Assembly (NCBI RefSeq): GCF_003086695.1
Contig: NZ_CP025999.1
Span: 608,820 to 672,819, forward strand
Source: Stenotrophomonas sp. SAU14A_NAIMI4_8
GTDB taxonomy: Bacteria > Pseudomonadota > Gammaproteobacteria > Xanthomonadales > Xanthomonadaceae
Direction of reading: 5' to 3'
Length of the DNA stretch: 64,000 nt
The translations under genes were made by a program, and so were the position numbers. Below, one piece after another: positions 40,773 to 50,920 of this stretch; position 1 is the first letter of the stretch; each line of letters starts with the position of its first letter. The notes beneath the pieces were generated by a model that was not told the origin of the DNA, searched no databases, and worked only from the letters and a program-made list of their open reading frames with translations.

Positions 40773-41519
40773 TCAGTGCTGGCCGAAGTAGTGGTTGCAT
40801 ACGTCGGTCGGGTCGCCGTCCATCCGGATCCGACCATGCTCCAGCCAGATGACCCGGGTGCAGTTGTCCAGGATCAGGTCCCTCGAGTGGCTTGCGATCA
40901 CGAGGATACTGGAGGAGCGGACGAAGTCGTGCAGCCTTGCGTTCGCCTTCTGGCGAAAGCCTTCATCACCCACGGACAGCCATTCATCCATGAGCAGGAT
41001 CTCTGGCTGGACCAAGGTGGAGATAGCAAACGCCAGGCGCAGGTGCATGCCGGTCGAATAGGTGCGGATCGGCATGTCGATGAAGTCGCCGAGCTCGGAG
41101 AAATCGACGATCTCGTCCATGCGCCGGGTCAGGACAGCGCTTGGAATTCCCAGCAGGGCACCGCGGTAGTAGACGTTGTCGCGGCCGGTCGCTTCCGGGT
41201 CGATGCCGAGCGAGATATCGATCAGGGAGCCGATTTCACCCTGTACCTCGGCACGGCCTGAGGACGGATGGTAGACGCCGCTGAGCAATCGCAGCAGCGT
41301 GCTCTTGCCGGCGCCATTGTGCCCAAGCACGCCAATCCTGTCGCCGTCATGGAACTTGAAGGAAATGTTCTCCAGCGAACGGACATACACGCTGCCCTTG
41401 GCATTCACGTCGACCCGTCCACCGGTGGCAACCTGCACCAACTGCTTCTTCAGTGAGCGGCTGTCGGCGTTGTACACGGGGAAATCGACGCATACATCTT
41501 CAAAGTGGATCTTTGCCAT
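40773..41519 (-). CDS. wzt: O-antigen ABC transporter ATP-binding protein, short form
   Basis: 248 residues. Walker A GVLGHNGAGKSTLL, the signature YSTGMHLRLAFAIST, Walker B ILLMDEWLSVGD and the switch His in SHSRDLI are all present, as in Wzt/TagH-type exporters. It ends soon after the nucleotide-binding domain (HYFGQH), so the C-terminal carbohydrate-binding domain that lets some Wzt proteins recognise a capped chain end is absent. That suggests export coupled to chain length in another way. The start MAKIHFEDVCVDFP is the usual N-terminus. It is 13 bp after wzm in the same transcript. Confidence 0.93.
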   Translation of the reverse strand: MAKIHFEDVCVDFPVYNADSRSLKKQLVQVATGGRVDVNAKGSVYVRSLENISFKFHDGDRIGVLGHNGAGKSTLLRLLSGVYHPSSGRAEVQGEIGSLIDISLGIDPEATGRDNVYYRGALLGIPSAVLTRRMDEIVDFSELGDFIDMPIRTYSTGMHLRLAFAISTLVQPEILLMDEWLSVGDEGFRQKANARLHDFVRSSSILVIASHSRDLILDNCTRVIWLEHGRIRMDGDPTDVCNHYFGQH

Positions 41520-41532
41520 GGGAAACCTGCAG

Positions 41533-42339
41533 TCAGAGCCAATAGGCGATACGGCGGCGGAACTTGCCGAAGAAGAGAAGCGTGACTGGCCAGCCCACGG
41601 CAAGCAGTCCAAGCGCCACGAACCAATGGGTCTTGTCCGGCACGGTCCCCAGCAGCGGCGCCCGCATCAGCTCCATCAGATGGTAGAAGGGGTTGTAGGT
41701 CAGGAAATAGCGCGCAACTTCCTGTGGCAGCAGCCGCGGCATCCACATGATTGGCGTGGTGTAGAACATTACCTGCATCAGGCTTGCCACCATCTGCGGG
41801 AAGTCGCGATAGCGCGTGCAGATGGTGCCGAGCAGCAGGCTGACCCACATCAGGTTGAGCGTAACCAGTACGAAGCCCAGAAGGCTGAGGACCGCTGTCA
41901 GCGAGAATTCCCGGCCCAGGAAGAGCATCGCGATGGGGATGATCACGATGTTGTGCGCCAGGATGATCGCGTTGCGCCACACCACACGCGCAACATGCAC
42001 CGTGAGTGGGATCGGCAACTGCTTGATGATGTGATCTGCCGAAGTGAAGGCCGTGCAGCCCTCCGTGATGGTCGAGGACATGAACGTCCAGATGACCAGA
42101 CCGGAGGCGAGGAAGGGAAGGAATTCCTTCATCGGCGCTTTGAACAGATGGCCGAAGATCAGTCCAATGCAGCCCACCAGGATCGCCGTGCTGATGGTCA
42201 ACCAGAAGGGGCCGATGATGGAGCGGCGGTAACGCTGCTTCACATCCTGCCAGCCCAGAAGGGTGGGCAGACGAATGCGCTTGATGGTGGCGGAAACGTC
42301 CGCTGTTGCAGTTGAAAACGACGTTGCGATGTTGGGCAT
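41533..42339 (-). CDS. wzm: O-antigen ABC transporter permease
   Basis: 268 residues of the ABC-2 type polysaccharide exporter family, six transmembrane helices. WQDVKQRYRRSIIGPFWLTI is the amphipathic N-terminal motif, and FYTTPIMWMPRLLPQ and NPFYHLMELMRAPLLG are typical of Wzm/KpsM-like proteins. With Wzt it moves undecaprenyl-linked O-polysaccharide across the inner membrane. A TAGAAT -10 box at 42380-42375 precedes it by about 35 bp. The pair is convergent with the glycosyltransferase operon. Confidence 0.93.
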   Translation of the reverse strand: MPNIATSFSTATADVSATIKRIRLPTLLGWQDVKQRYRRSIIGPFWLTISTAILVGCIGLIFGHLFKAPMKEFLPFLASGLVIWTFMSSTITEGCTAFTSADHIIKQLPIPLTVHVARVVWRNAIILAHNIVIIPIAMLFLGREFSLTAVLSLLGFVLVTLNLMWVSLLLGTICTRYRDFPQMVASLMQVMFYTTPIMWMPRLLPQEVARYFLTYNPFYHLMELMRAPLLGTVPDKTHWFVALGLLAVGWPVTLLFFGKFRRRIAYWL

Positions 42340-42374
42340 GAGCGGGCGAGGGAGCTGATGCAGTTGGACAGACT

Positions 42375-42380
42375 ATTCTA
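42375..42380 (-). promoter_or_regulatory. candidate -10 box for wzm-wzt
   Basis: Minus-strand TAGAAT, predicted start about 30 nt before the wzm ATG. The -35 region (TCGGTC at 17 bp) is poor. Confidence 0.45.
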
Positions 42381-42570
42381 CGCTCGAACGTCTGATTGAC
42401 CGAGGAAATGGCGCCGAGGGGCAGGGCAGGATTCAGCCGTACCGCCGGCACCGGGAAACGATCGACAAGGATGCGTTTGAGCAGAGCCGACCCTGGGGCC
42501 GGCTCGGAGTGAGGCATTCACGTATGTGAAAAATGCCGGTCCTGCCGTCCAGGCGGCGAGCTGTGACCCT

Positions 42571-42596
42571 GGCAGGCGGGAATCAACCCGCCTGCC
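42571..42596 (-). terminator. hairpin after xanB or in the wzm upstream region
   Basis: GGCAGGCGGG and CCCGCCTGCC form a perfect 10-bp stem with a 6-nt loop, 20 bp upstream of the xanB stop coordinate, that is, in the gap to wzm. It lacks a U-tract. It may end xanBA readthrough or protect the 3' end. Confidence 0.45.
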
Positions 42597-42615
42597 GCAC
42601 AGGCCATGGGCGGGA

Positions 42616-44019
42616 TCAGGCCCGGCCGTAGCTGTCTTCGAAGCGGACGATATCGTCTTCGCCCAGATAGCTGCCGGACTGTACTTCGATAAGTTCCAGC
42701 GGCAGCTTGCCCGGGTTCTTCAGGCGATGGGTGACGCCGAGCGGGATATAGGTGCTCTGGTTTTCCGACAGCAGGATCACCTCGTCACCGCGGGTCACTT
42801 CGGCCGTGCCGCTGACCACGATCCAGTGTTCGGCACGGTGGTGGTGCATCTGCAGACTCAGCGTCGCACCCGGCTTCACGGTAATGCGCTTGACCTGGAA
42901 GCGGGCACCGTTGTCGATGGAATCGTAAGCGCCCCACGGGCGGTAGACCTTGCGATGGGCGGCGGCTTCGCTGCGGCCATCGCGCTTGATCTGGCCGACG
43001 ATTTCCTTGACGTCCTGCACGCGGTCCTTGTGGCCCACGAACACGGCGTCGTCGGTTTCCACGACCACCACGTCCTGCAGGCCGACCATGGCAATCAAGC
43101 GGTTGCCATAGGCATAGCTGTCCTTGCAGTCCAAGGCGATCACGTCACCGTGGCAGGCATTGCCGTCGGCGTCCTTGTCCGACACTTCCCACAGCGCCGA
43201 CCACGAACCCACGTCGTTCCACTCTGCATCCAGCGGGACGACCGCGGCATCGGCGGTTTTTTCCATCACTGCGTAGTCGATCGAGTCGTTCGGGCTGGCA
43301 GCGAACGCATCGGCGTCCAGTCGGATGAAGTCATTGTCGCGGGCCGCCTTGTCCAGTGCCTGGCGGCACGCAGCCAGGATCGCCGGCTGCAGCGCTTCCA
43401 GTTCCTTCAGGTACCGCGAGGCCTTGAAGAGGAACATGCCACTGTTCCAGAAGTACTCGCCCGAAGCGACGTACTGTTCAGCGGTGGCCAGGTCGGGCTT
43501 CTCGACGAAACGGTCGACGGCACGCACGCCTTCGCCGGCGGCGGCCTTGATGTAGCCATAGCCGGTTTCCGGGGCAGTCGGCACGATGCCGAAGGTGACC
43601 AGCTTGCCAGCCTCGGCTGCGATGGCAGCTTCCTTGACCGCCGCGTGGAAGGCTGTTTCGTTGCGGACCACATGGTCGGAAGGCAGGACCAGCAACAGGG
43701 CGTCGTTGCCGCCGGCCAAGGCCTGCAGCGCGGCGATGGCAATGGCCGGCGCGGTGTTGCGGCCCACCGGCTCAAGAATCAGGGCTTGCGGCAGCACCTT
43801 GCACTCACGCAGCTGCTCGGCCGCCATGAAGCGGTGTTCCTGGTTGGCAACCACGATCGGCGCAGCACCTGCAATGGAAGCGACGCGCTTCCAGGTGGCC
43901 TGCAGCATGGTGTCATCGCCGACCAGAGGCAGGAACTGCTTCGGATAGGCTTCGCGCGACAGCGGCCACAGCCGGGTGCCCGAGCCGCCGGAAAGAATGA
44001 CGGGAACAATAGGGGTCAT
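42616..44019 (-). CDS. xanB: mannose-1-phosphate guanylyltransferase / mannose-6-phosphate isomerase
   Basis: 467 residues, bifunctional. The N-terminal nucleotidyltransferase domain has the pyrophosphorylase signature [20 protein letters not shown] and VEKPDL; the C-terminal cupin isomerase domain has [20 protein letters not shown] and [18 protein letters not shown]. It makes mannose-6-phosphate from fructose-6-phosphate and GDP-mannose from mannose-1-phosphate. Xanthomonads use it for both LPS and exopolysaccharide. It is 15 bp downstream of xanA in one operon. GDP-mannose is the substrate of Gmd in the neighbouring operon. Confidence 0.95.
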   Translation of the reverse strand: MTPIVPVILSGGSGTRLWPLSREAYPKQFLPLVGDDTMLQATWKRVASIAGAAPIVVANQEHRFMAAEQLRECKVLPQALILEPVGRNTAPAIAIAALQALAGGNDALLLVLPSDHVVRNETAFHAAVKEAAIAAEAGKLVTFGIVPTAPETGYGYIKAAAGEGVRAVDRFVEKPDLATAEQYVASGEYFWNSGMFLFKASRYLKELEALQPAILAACRQALDKAARDNDFIRLDADAFAASPNDSIDYAVMEKTADAAVVPLDAEWNDVGSWSALWEVSDKDADGNACHGDVIALDCKDSYAYGNRLIAMVGLQDVVVVETDDAVFVGHKDRVQDVKEIVGQIKRDGRSEAAAHRKVYRPWGAYDSIDNGARFQVKRITVKPGATLSLQMHHHRAEHWIVVSGTAEVTRGDEVILLSENQSTYIPLGVTHRLKNPGKLPLELIEVQSGSYLGEDDIVRFEDSYGRA

Positions 44020-44034
44020 ACGAAGTGGTCCTTC

Positions 44035-45393
44035 TCAGTGATTGGCTGGCGTGCCGCCAATCAGGGCGGTCAGCTCGCGGATGCGGTCCTGCAGCAATGC
44101 TTCATCGCCGCGGGTCTCGATGTTCAGCCGCAGCAGCGGTTCGGTGTTGGAACTGCGCAGATTGAAACGCCAGTCGGCGAAATCGGCGCTGACGCCGTCG
44201 GTACGATCCAGGGACGGCTGTTGCGGTTCGAAATGCGCCAACACGCGTGCGACGGTCGCCTTGGCATCGTCCACGCGGAAGTTGATCTCGCCACTGCACG
44301 GGTACGCCTTCATGCGGTCCGCCACCAGTTCGCCCAGCGACTTGCCGCTGCTGGAAACGAGCTGTGCGATCAGCAGCCAGGGGATCATGCCCGAGTCGCA
44401 GTAGGCGAACTCGCGGAAGTAGTGGTGTGCGCTCATTTCGCCACCGTAGATGGCGTCCTCAGCACGCATGCGCTCCTTGATGAAGGCATGCCCGGTCTTG
44501 CTCATGATCGGCACGCCACCGGCCAGCTTGACCATCTCCACGGTATTCCAGGTCAGGCGCGGGTCGTGGATGATCTTGCCGCCGGGCTGGCGTGCGAGCA
44601 GCGCCGTGGCCAGCAGCCCGACCAGGTAGTACCCCTCGATGAAGTTGCCTTCGGCGTCGAAGAAGAAGCAGCGATCGAAGTCGCCATCCCAGGCAATACC
44701 GAAGTCAGCGCCATGCTTGCGCACGGCATCACGGGTTGCCGCACGGTTTTCCGGCAGCAAGGGATTGGGGATGCCGTTGGGGAAACTGCCATCCGCTTCG
44801 TGCTGGATGCGGATGAATTCGAACGGCAGGTGTGCGGCCAGTTCGTCGATCACCAGGCCTGCGCCGCCGTTGCCGGGGTTGGTGACGATCTTGAGCGGCT
44901 TCAGATTGGCCACGTCGACATAACCCAGCAGATGCTGGATGTAGGCGGACTTGTCTGCATCCCGGCGGATCGTGCCCTGGCCATTGCCGAGGGGGGCGTC
45001 CGAGGCAGCGAAGTCGCGGATGTCGAACAGGCCCGTATCGCCACTGATCGGCTTGGATTCCTCGCGGACCAGCTTCATCCCGTTGTAGTCCATCGGATTG
45101 TGGCTGGCGGTCACCATGATGCCGCCGGCCGCCTTGCGGTGGAACGTCTGGAAGTAGACCTCCTCGGTGCCACACATGCCAATGTCGATAACGTCGCGTC
45201 CGCTCGCCGTCAGACCCTCGACGGCAGCCTGCATCAGGGCGGGGCTGCTGAGGCGGATGTCGTGTCCAACCACTACCGGTCCCGGGCCCAGCAACGCAGC
45301 GGTGCCAGCGCCGATACGGCGGGCAAGGCGTTCATCCAGTTCATCCGGAACGCGGCCACGGATGTCATAGGCCTTGAAACACGGGAGCGTCAT
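44035..45393 (-). CDS. xanA: phosphomannomutase / phosphoglucomutase
   Basis: 452 residues (S. maltophilia homologues are called spgM). It interconverts 6- and 1-phosphates of mannose and glucose, feeding both GDP-mannose and the dTDP-rhamnose route. The phosphoserine loop [16 protein letters not shown], metal-binding DGDFDRC, sugar-binding [10 protein letters not shown] and phosphate-binding [12 protein letters not shown] are in order. The ATG at 45393 gives [14 protein letters not shown]; a TTG one codon earlier is possible but less likely. It is first gene of xanA-xanB and is the last LPS-locus gene before etfA. Confidence 0.95.
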   Translation of the reverse strand: MTLPCFKAYDIRGRVPDELDERLARRIGAGTAALLGPGPVVVGHDIRLSSPALMQAAVEGLTASGRDVIDIGMCGTEEVYFQTFHRKAAGGIMVTASHNPMDYNGMKLVREESKPISGDTGLFDIRDFAASDAPLGNGQGTIRRDADKSAYIQHLLGYVDVANLKPLKIVTNPGNGGAGLVIDELAAHLPFEFIRIQHEADGSFPNGIPNPLLPENRAATRDAVRKHGADFGIAWDGDFDRCFFFDAEGNFIEGYYLVGLLATALLARQPGGKIIHDPRLTWNTVEMVKLAGGVPIMSKTGHAFIKERMRAEDAIYGGEMSAHHYFREFAYCDSGMIPWLLIAQLVSSSGKSLGELVADRMKAYPCSGEINFRVDDAKATVARVLAHFEPQQPSLDRTDGVSADFADWRFNLRSSNTEPLLRLNIETRGDEALLQDRIRELTALIGGTPANH

Positions 45394-45495
45394 CAATGCA
45401 GTCCTTACACGGGTTGACCCCGGATTATAACGACAGGCACTGCAAGGACGAGTGATCCAGACCGGCGTCCCTGCAGGCCATCATTCAAACAGGAT

Positions 45496-45525
45496 GTGCC
45501 GCGTAACATGTTGATTACGCGGCAC
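45496..45525 (-). terminator. probable terminator of etfBA
   Basis: GTGCCGCGTAA and TTACGCGGCAC form a perfect 11-bp stem with an 8-nt loop, 14 bp beyond the etfA stop. The following minus-strand sequence is only moderately T-rich (ATCCTGTTTG). Confidence 0.65.
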
Positions 45526-45538
45526 TTTGGGTGGATTG

Positions 45539-46480
45539 TCAGCCCAGCGCCTTTTCCAGCTCGGGCAGGATCGTGAACAGATCCCCGACCAGGCCGATAT
45601 CGGCAATCTCGAAGATCGGCGCATCGCCGTCCTTGTTGATCGCCACGATCGTGCCGGCATCCTTGATGCCGGTCAGGTGCTGGATGGCGCCGCTGATGCC
45701 CACGGCCACGTACAGTTCCGGCGCGATGATCTTGCCGGTCTGGCCCACCTGCAGATCGCTGGGCACGTAGCCGGCGTCGACCGCGGCACGCGAGGCGCCG
45801 ACGGCCGCACCGAGCTTGTCGGCCAGCTGGAAGATCACCTTGAAGTTCTCTTCCGAACCGACGCCGCGGCCACCGGAGACCACGCGCTTGGCGGCCTGCA
45901 GGTCCGGGCGGTCGCTGGCACCGGCGGCCAGGCCCACGAAACGGGTGTGGGTCGGCAGGGCCGCGTCCACGCTGGTTGCTTCAACGGTGGCATTGCCGCC
46001 CTGGGCCGCTTCCGGCCAGGAGGCGGCGCGCACGGTGGCGACCACGATCTGGTCGGCCGGGGCTTCCACGGTGATGATCGCGTTGCCGGCGTAGATCGGG
46101 CGCTTGAAGGTGTGACTGCCTTCCACGCTCATCAGGTCGGACACCTGGTTGACGCCCAGCAGGGCGGCCACGCAGGGCATCAGGTCCTTGCCGAAGGTGG
46201 TGGACGGGCCGAACACGTGGCTGTAGCCCTTGGCCAGCTGCGCGATCTGCGGGGCCAGCACCTGGGCAATGGCCTGCGCATTGGCGGCGTTGGCCACAGT
46301 CAGGACCTTGGCCACGCCGGCGATCTTCGCTGCTTCAGCGGCAACGGCGGCCGGGTCGGCGGCCAGCACCAGCACGTCGATGCTGGCACCGCTGATGGCG
46401 GCGGCGGCGCTGACGGTCTTGGCGGTGGCGGCGTTGAGCTTGCCGTCGTGGTGCTCGGCGATGACGAGAATCTTGCTCAT
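45539..46480 (-). CDS. etfA: electron transfer flavoprotein alpha subunit
   Basis: 313 residues. It binds FAD and passes electrons from acyl-CoA and other dehydrogenases to ETF-ubiquinone oxidoreductase. The start [59 protein letters not shown] and [16 protein letters not shown] cover the C-terminal FAD domain motifs. Its ATG overlaps the stop codon of etfB (TAATG), so the subunits are co-translated. In Xanthomonas this gene pair bounds the LPS locus. Confidence 0.96.
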   Translation of the reverse strand: MSKILVIAEHHDGKLNAATAKTVSAAAAISGASIDVLVLAADPAAVAAEAAKIAGVAKVLTVANAANAQAIAQVLAPQIAQLAKGYSHVFGPSTTFGKDLMPCVAALLGVNQVSDLMSVEGSHTFKRPIYAGNAIITVEAPADQIVVATVRAASWPEAAQGGNATVEATSVDAALPTHTRFVGLAAGASDRPDLQAAKRVVSGGRGVGSEENFKVIFQLADKLGAAVGASRAAVDAGYVPSDLQVGQTGKIIAPELYVAVGISGAIQHLTGIKDAGTIVAINKDGDAPIFEIADIGLVGDLFTILPELEKALG

Positions 46481-47226
46481 TACAGCAGCCCCTTCTGCTT
46501 GAGTGCGGCAACCAGTTCGGCCGCGTCCTTGACCATCACACCCTTGCTGCGCTTGGACGGCGCGGCGTACTGGGTGGTCTTGAAGGTGTCGGCGGCTTCA
46601 ACGCCCAGATCGGCCAGCTGCAGGGTTTCCAGCGGCTTGGCCTTGGCCTTCATGATGTCCGGCAGCTTGATGAAGCGCGGCTCGTTCAGGCGCAGGTCGG
46701 TGGTGACCACCGCCGGCAGGTCCACTTCCAGCGTTTCCAGGCCGGCGTCGACTTCGCGGGTGACCGTGGCCTTGCCGTCGGCAATGTCCAGCTTGCTGGC
46801 GAAGGTGGCCTGCGGGCGGCCCCACAGCGTGGCCAGCATCTGCCCGGTCTGGTTGGCATCGTCGTCGATGGCCTGCTTGCCCAGGATCACCAGGTCCGGC
46901 TGTTCCTTCTCGATCAGCTTGAGCAGGGTGCGCGAGGCGGTCAGCGGCTGGATGGCCTGGTCGGTCACCACGTGGATGGCGCGGTTGGCGCCCATGGCCA
47001 GGCCATTGCGCAGGTGCGCCTGGGCGTCGGCCGGGGCGATGGTGGCGACCACCACTTCCGTGGCGATGCCCTTGTCGCGCAGGCGCAGCGCTTCTTCCAG
47101 CGCGATTTCATCGAAGGGATTGGGGGACAGCTTGACGCCGTCGGTGACCACGCCGGAACCGTCCGGCTTGACCTGAATGCGGACGTTGTAGTCCACCACG
47201 CGCTTGTACGCGACGAGGATTTTCAT
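46480..47226 (-). CDS. etfB: electron transfer flavoprotein beta subunit
   Basis: 248 residues. It forms the heterodimer with EtfA and binds [20 protein letters not shown] at the start, [36 protein letters not shown] and the signature [22 protein letters not shown] are visible. The ATG at 47226 is chosen because it begins the conserved N-terminus; longer in-frame readings lie in the promoter region. A TAGAAT -10 box lies about 100 bp upstream. Confidence 0.96.
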   Translation of the reverse strand: MKILVAYKRVVDYNVRIQVKPDGSGVVTDGVKLSPNPFDEIALEEALRLRDKGIATEVVVATIAPADAQAHLRNGLAMGANRAIHVVTDQAIQPLTASRTLLKLIEKEQPDLVILGKQAIDDDANQTGQMLATLWGRPQATFASKLDIADGKATVTREVDAGLETLEVDLPAVVTTDLRLNEPRFIKLPDIMKAKAKPLETLQLADLGVEAADTFKTTQYAAPSKRSKGVMVKDAAELVAALKQKGLL

Positions 47227-47323
47227 CTGGTACTCGATCCTTGTAGTGCCGGCCGTTGGCCGGCTCACAGTAACGGGAAACGTCCGGTCCTCGCACAGCA
47301 ACCGGTTCGGGGGTGGGATCTGG

Positions 47324-47329
47324 ATTCTA
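47324..47329 (-). promoter_or_regulatory. candidate -10 box for etfBA
   Basis: Minus-strand TAGAAT, about 98 bp ahead of the etfB ATG in the 270-bp divergent gap shared with rmlB. No strong -35 is visible. Confidence 0.4.
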
Positions 47330-47496
47330 ACTGGCCTTGCGTGACCATGCGAATGCGTATGGTTATGCTGCGATGCCGCATCGCAAGGCTTGCAGCGCCG
47401 ATGTTCAGGCGCCGCATGCGGTCCTCAACATCGGCCGATGTATTCTGTAGTGCTGTCAGGGTTGCGCCTGGCTTGCACCGAATTGGAGAACAGGTA

Positions 47497-48552
47497 GTGC
47501 CCACATGGCTTGTCACCGGCGGCGCCGGATTCATAGGCGGTAACTTCGTTCTCGAAGCCGTCGCCCGCGGCATCAAGGTCGTGAACCTGGATGCGCTTAC
47601 CTATGCAGGCAACCTGAAGACCCTGTCCAGCCTGGACGGAAACCCCAACCACGTGTTCGTGCAGGGCGATATCGGCGACCGCGCCCTGGTGGCGCGCCTG
47701 CTGGCCGAACACCAGCCCGATGCGGTGCTGAACTTCGCCGCCGAAAGCCACGTGGACCGTTCCATCGACGGCCCGGGCGCCTTCATCCAGACCAACGTGG
47801 TGGGCACCCTGGGCCTGCTGGAAGCGGTGCGCGACCACTGGAAGGGCCTGCCGGCCGACAAGGGCGCGGCCTTCCGCTTCCTGCACGTGTCCACCGACGA
47901 GGTGTACGGCACCCTGGGTGAGACCGGCAAGTTCAGCGAAACCACCCCGTATGCGCCCAATTCGCCGTACTCGGCGTCCAAGGCGGCGTCGGACCACTTG
48001 GTGCGCGCGTTCCACCACACCTACGGGCTGCCGGTGCTGACCACCAACTGCTCGAACAACTACGGCCCGTACCACTTCCCGGAAAAGCTCATTCCGCTGG
48101 TGATCGCCAAGGCGCTGGCCGGCGAGCCGCTGCCGGTGTACGGCGACGGCAAGCAGGTGCGCGACTGGCTGTTCGTGACCGACCACTGCGAAGCGATCCG
48201 CACCGTGCTGGCCAAGGGTCAGGTGGGCGAGACCTACAACGTGGGCGGCAATTCGGAAAAGCAGAACATTGAAGTGGTGCACGCGATCTGCGCGCTGCTC
48301 GACGCGCGCCGCCCGCGCGACGATGGCCAGCCGCGCAGCAGCCAGATCACCTACGTCACCGACCGCCCCGGCCATGACCGCCGCTATGCGATCGATGCGT
48401 CCAAGCTGAAGAACGAGCTGGGCTGGGAACCGGCGTACACCTTCGAACAGGGCATCGCCTTCACCGTTGACTGGTACCTGGACAACCAGGAATGGGTGAA
48501 CGGCGTGCTGGATGGCAGCTACCGCCTGCAGCGCATCGGCACTTCGGCCTGA
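47497..48552 (+). CDS. rmlB: dTDP-glucose 4,6-dehydratase
   Basis: 351 residues. It is the second step of dTDP-L-rhamnose synthesis. [18 protein letters not shown] binds NAD, and [18 protein letters not shown] (YxxxK) and [16 protein letters not shown] are RmlB signatures. The GTG at 47497, with GGAG ten bases upstream, is chosen since it starts the Rossmann strand; the long upstream in-frame reading overlaps etfB antisense. It is first of rmlBACD, packed with short gaps and overlaps. Confidence 0.95.
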   Translation: MPTWLVTGGAGFIGGNFVLEAVARGIKVVNLDALTYAGNLKTLSSLDGNPNHVFVQGDIGDRALVARLLAEHQPDAVLNFAAESHVDRSIDGPGAFIQTNVVGTLGLLEAVRDHWKGLPADKGAAFRFLHVSTDEVYGTLGETGKFSETTPYAPNSPYSASKAASDHLVRAFHHTYGLPVLTTNCSNNYGPYHFPEKLIPLVIAKALAGEPLPVYGDGKQVRDWLFVTDHCEAIRTVLAKGQVGETYNVGGNSEKQNIEVVHAICALLDARRPRDDGQPRSSQITYVTDRPGHDRRYAIDASKLKNELGWEPAYTFEQGIAFTVDWYLDNQEWVNGVLDGSYRLQRIGTSA

Positions 48553-48566
48553 ACCCGGAAAACGAC

Positions 48567-49454
48567 ATGACCCAACGCAAAGGCATCATCCTGGCCGGCG
48601 GTTCCGGCACGCGGCTGTATCCGATCACCAAGGGCGTCAGCAAGCAGCTGCTGCCGGTGTACGACAAGCCGATGATCTACTACCCGCTGAGCGTGCTGAT
48701 GCTGGCGGGCATCCGTGAAGTACTGATCATCAACGCCCCGCACGAACAGGTCTTGTTCCAGCAGCTGCTGGGTGACGGTTCGCAGTGGGGCATGGATATC
48801 CAGTACGCCGTGCAGCCCAGCCCCGATGGCCTGGCCCAGGCCTACCTGATCGGCCGGGAGTTCCTGGACGGACAGCCGAGCTGCCTGGTTCTGGGCGACA
48901 ACATCTTCCACGGTCACGGCCTGCGCGAAGTACTTGCGCGCGCTGACGAGCGCGTGGACGGCGCTACTGTGTTCGGCTACTGGGTGAACGACCCGGAGCG
49001 CTACGGCGTGGCCGAGTTCGACAAGAGCGGCAGGGTGGTCGATCTTGTTGAGAAGCCGGAGCACCCGCGTTCGAACTATGCGGTGACCGGTCTGTACTTC
49101 TACGACGGCCGTGCCAGTGACTATGCTGCGGAACTGAAGCCGTCGGCGCGTGGCGAGCTGGAAATCACCGATCTCAACAAGCGCTATCTGGCGGAGGGTC
49201 ACCTGCATCTGGAAGCGCTGGGCCGTGGGTATGCCTGGCTCGATACCGGTACCCACCAGTCGCTGCTGGAAGCGTCCAACTTCATCGAAACCATCCAGAC
49301 CCGTCAGGGCCTGCAGGTCTGCTGCCCCGAGGAAATCGCCTTCGGCAAGGGCTGGATCAGCGCCGGGCAGCTGGAAGCACTGGCTGCACCGCTGATCAAG
49401 AATGGCTACGGCCAATATCTGCAGAAACTGGCACTGCGTGGAGTGGTTCCGTGA
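48567..49454 (+). CDS. rmlA: glucose-1-phosphate thymidylyltransferase
   Basis: 295 residues. It forms dTDP-glucose from dTTP and glucose-1-phosphate, the first step of the pathway, and is usually feedback-inhibited by dTDP-rhamnose. The signature [20 protein letters not shown], then [23 protein letters not shown] and [16 protein letters not shown] are present. It lies 14 bp after rmlB, and its stop overlaps the rmlC start. Confidence 0.96.
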   Translation: MTQRKGIILAGGSGTRLYPITKGVSKQLLPVYDKPMIYYPLSVLMLAGIREVLIINAPHEQVLFQQLLGDGSQWGMDIQYAVQPSPDGLAQAYLIGREFLDGQPSCLVLGDNIFHGHGLREVLARADERVDGATVFGYWVNDPERYGVAEFDKSGRVVDLVEKPEHPRSNYAVTGLYFYDGRASDYAAELKPSARGELEITDLNKRYLAEGHLHLEALGRGYAWLDTGTHQSLLEASNFIETIQTRQGLQVCCPEEIAFGKGWISAGQLEALAAPLIKNGYGQYLQKLALRGVVP

Positions 49455-50008
49455 AAGTGATTGAAACCCGCTTGCCGGGCTGTGTTGTGATTGAACCGAA
49501 AGTGTTCGGCGACGAACGTGGATTCTTCTTCGAAGGCTGGAACGCTGCGCGTTTCGGTGAGCTTGGGTTGCCCACACAGTTCGTGCAGAGCAATGTGTCA
49601 TCCTCCAGCAAGGGGGTTCTACGCGGCCTGCACTATCAGTGGCCGCGCCCGCAGGGCAAGCTGGTGAGCGTTCTGGAAGGCGAAGTTTATGATGTTGCCG
49701 TGGACATCCGTCGCGGCTCGCCGACCTTCGGTCAGTGGGAGGCGGTTGTGCTGAGTGCGCAGAACAAGCGTCAGTTCTGGATTCCAGAGGGCTTCGCGCA
49801 TGGTTTTGCCGTGCTGTCCGACTCCGCACTTTTCCACTACCTGTGCACTGATGTCTACGTGCCCGAGGCCGATGCTGGCATTCGCTGGAATGATGGCGCG
49901 ATTGCCGTGGATTGGCCGCTGGGCTCGCCGACGCTGTCGCCCAAGGACGAGCGTGCGCCTTTCCTGGTTGATATTGCAGACGAGCGTCTGCCGGTGTTTG
50001 TTGCATGA
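49451..50008 (+). CDS. rmlC: dTDP-4-dehydrorhamnose 3,5-epimerase
   Basis: 185 residues, cupin fold, usual length. The catalytic His lies in VLRGLHYQ, and [20 protein letters not shown] and the ADAGIRWND stretch are conserved. The GTG start overlaps the rmlA stop as GTGA. It epimerises C3 and C5 of dTDP-4-keto-6-deoxyglucose. Its stop overlaps the ATG of rmlD. Confidence 0.95.
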   Translation: MKVIETRLPGCVVIEPKVFGDERGFFFEGWNAARFGELGLPTQFVQSNVSSSSKGVLRGLHYQWPRPQGKLVSVLEGEVYDVAVDIRRGSPTFGQWEAVVLSAQNKRQFWIPEGFAHGFAVLSDSALFHYLCTDVYVPEADAGIRWNDGAIAVDWPLGSPTLSPKDERAPFLVDIADERLPVFVA

Positions 50009-50913
50009 CCACGTTGGTTCTTGGCGGCAATGGCCAGCTTGGCCAGGAGCTGCTGCGGGCATTGGCGCCATCGGGACCGGTGGTCGCGACAACCCGGACC
50101 GGCAGGTTGCCCGATGGCAGCGCCTGTGAGGTCGCAGATTTCAATCGCCCCGAGCTTCTGCCAGCCCTGCTGGACAGCGTGCAGCCTTCGGTCGTCGTCA
50201 ACGCCGCTGCGTATACGGCGGTTGATCGTGCCGAGCAGGACGTGGAAGCAGCATTCACGGCCAACGCTATCGCTCCAGGCGTGATCGCGCGTTGGTGTGC
50301 AACGCGCGGCGTGCCGATGGTGCATTACTCCACCGATTACGTTTTCGATGGGCAGGGGCACAGGCCGTACCACGAAGACGATGTGACTGCGCCTTTGGGT
50401 GTCTATGGCACCAGCAAGCGTGATGGGGAGGATGCCATCCGCGCTGCCGCCGGTCGCCATCTGATTTTTCGCACGGCCTGGGTATATGCCTCACACGGTG
50501 CAAATTTCCTGCGCACCATGCTGCGTCTCGGCGCCGAGCGTCCGTGCTTGCGGGTAGTGGCCGATCAGATCGGCACGCCCACGCCTGCCATCCTGATTGC
50601 CGAAGTAACGGCGCGCGCGCTGCAGCATCCCGATCAACTGTCCGGTACCTGGCATCTGACGGCCAGCGGCCAGACCAGCTGGCAGGGTTTCGCCGAAGCG
50701 ATCTTCGACGAAGCGGTGGCGATGGGGCTGCTCCCGCAGCGTCCTGAGGTCGAGGCGATCAGCAGTGCAGAATATCCCACGCCGGCTCGTCGCCCGGCCT
50801 GGTCGGTGCTGGATAATCACGCGATCGAGCGTGCATTCGGCGTTGAACTGCCACGTTGGGAGGACGGGCTCCGTCGCGTGATGGCGCAGTTGGCGGCACG
50901 CGACGAAGCCTGA
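50005..50913 (+). CDS. rmlD: dTDP-4-dehydrorhamnose reductase
   Basis: 302 residues. It performs the final reduction to dTDP-L-rhamnose. GGNGQLGQELLRAL binds NAD(P), VNAAAYTAVDRAE, STDYVFDG and YGTSKRDGEDAI (YxxxK) are typical, and FRTAWVYASHG follows. The ATG overlaps the rmlC stop. It ends 7 bp from the convergent acyltransferase gene with no obvious terminator between them. Confidence 0.95.
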   Translation: MTTLVLGGNGQLGQELLRALAPSGPVVATTRTGRLPDGSACEVADFNRPELLPALLDSVQPSVVVNAAAYTAVDRAEQDVEAAFTANAIAPGVIARWCATRGVPMVHYSTDYVFDGQGHRPYHEDDVTAPLGVYGTSKRDGEDAIRAAAGRHLIFRTAWVYASHGANFLRTMLRLGAERPCLRVVADQIGTPTPAILIAEVTARALQHPDQLSGTWHLTASGQTSWQGFAEAIFDEAVAMGLLPQRPEVEAISSAEYPTPARRPAWSVLDNHAIERAFGVELPRWEDGLRRVMAQLAARDEA

Positions 50914-50920
50914 GCTGCGA

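Noticed and set aside
46972..48552. 526-residue version of RmlB
   Set aside because: The first 175 residues lie antisense to etfB and its promoter; the GTG at 47497 begins the Rossmann fold.
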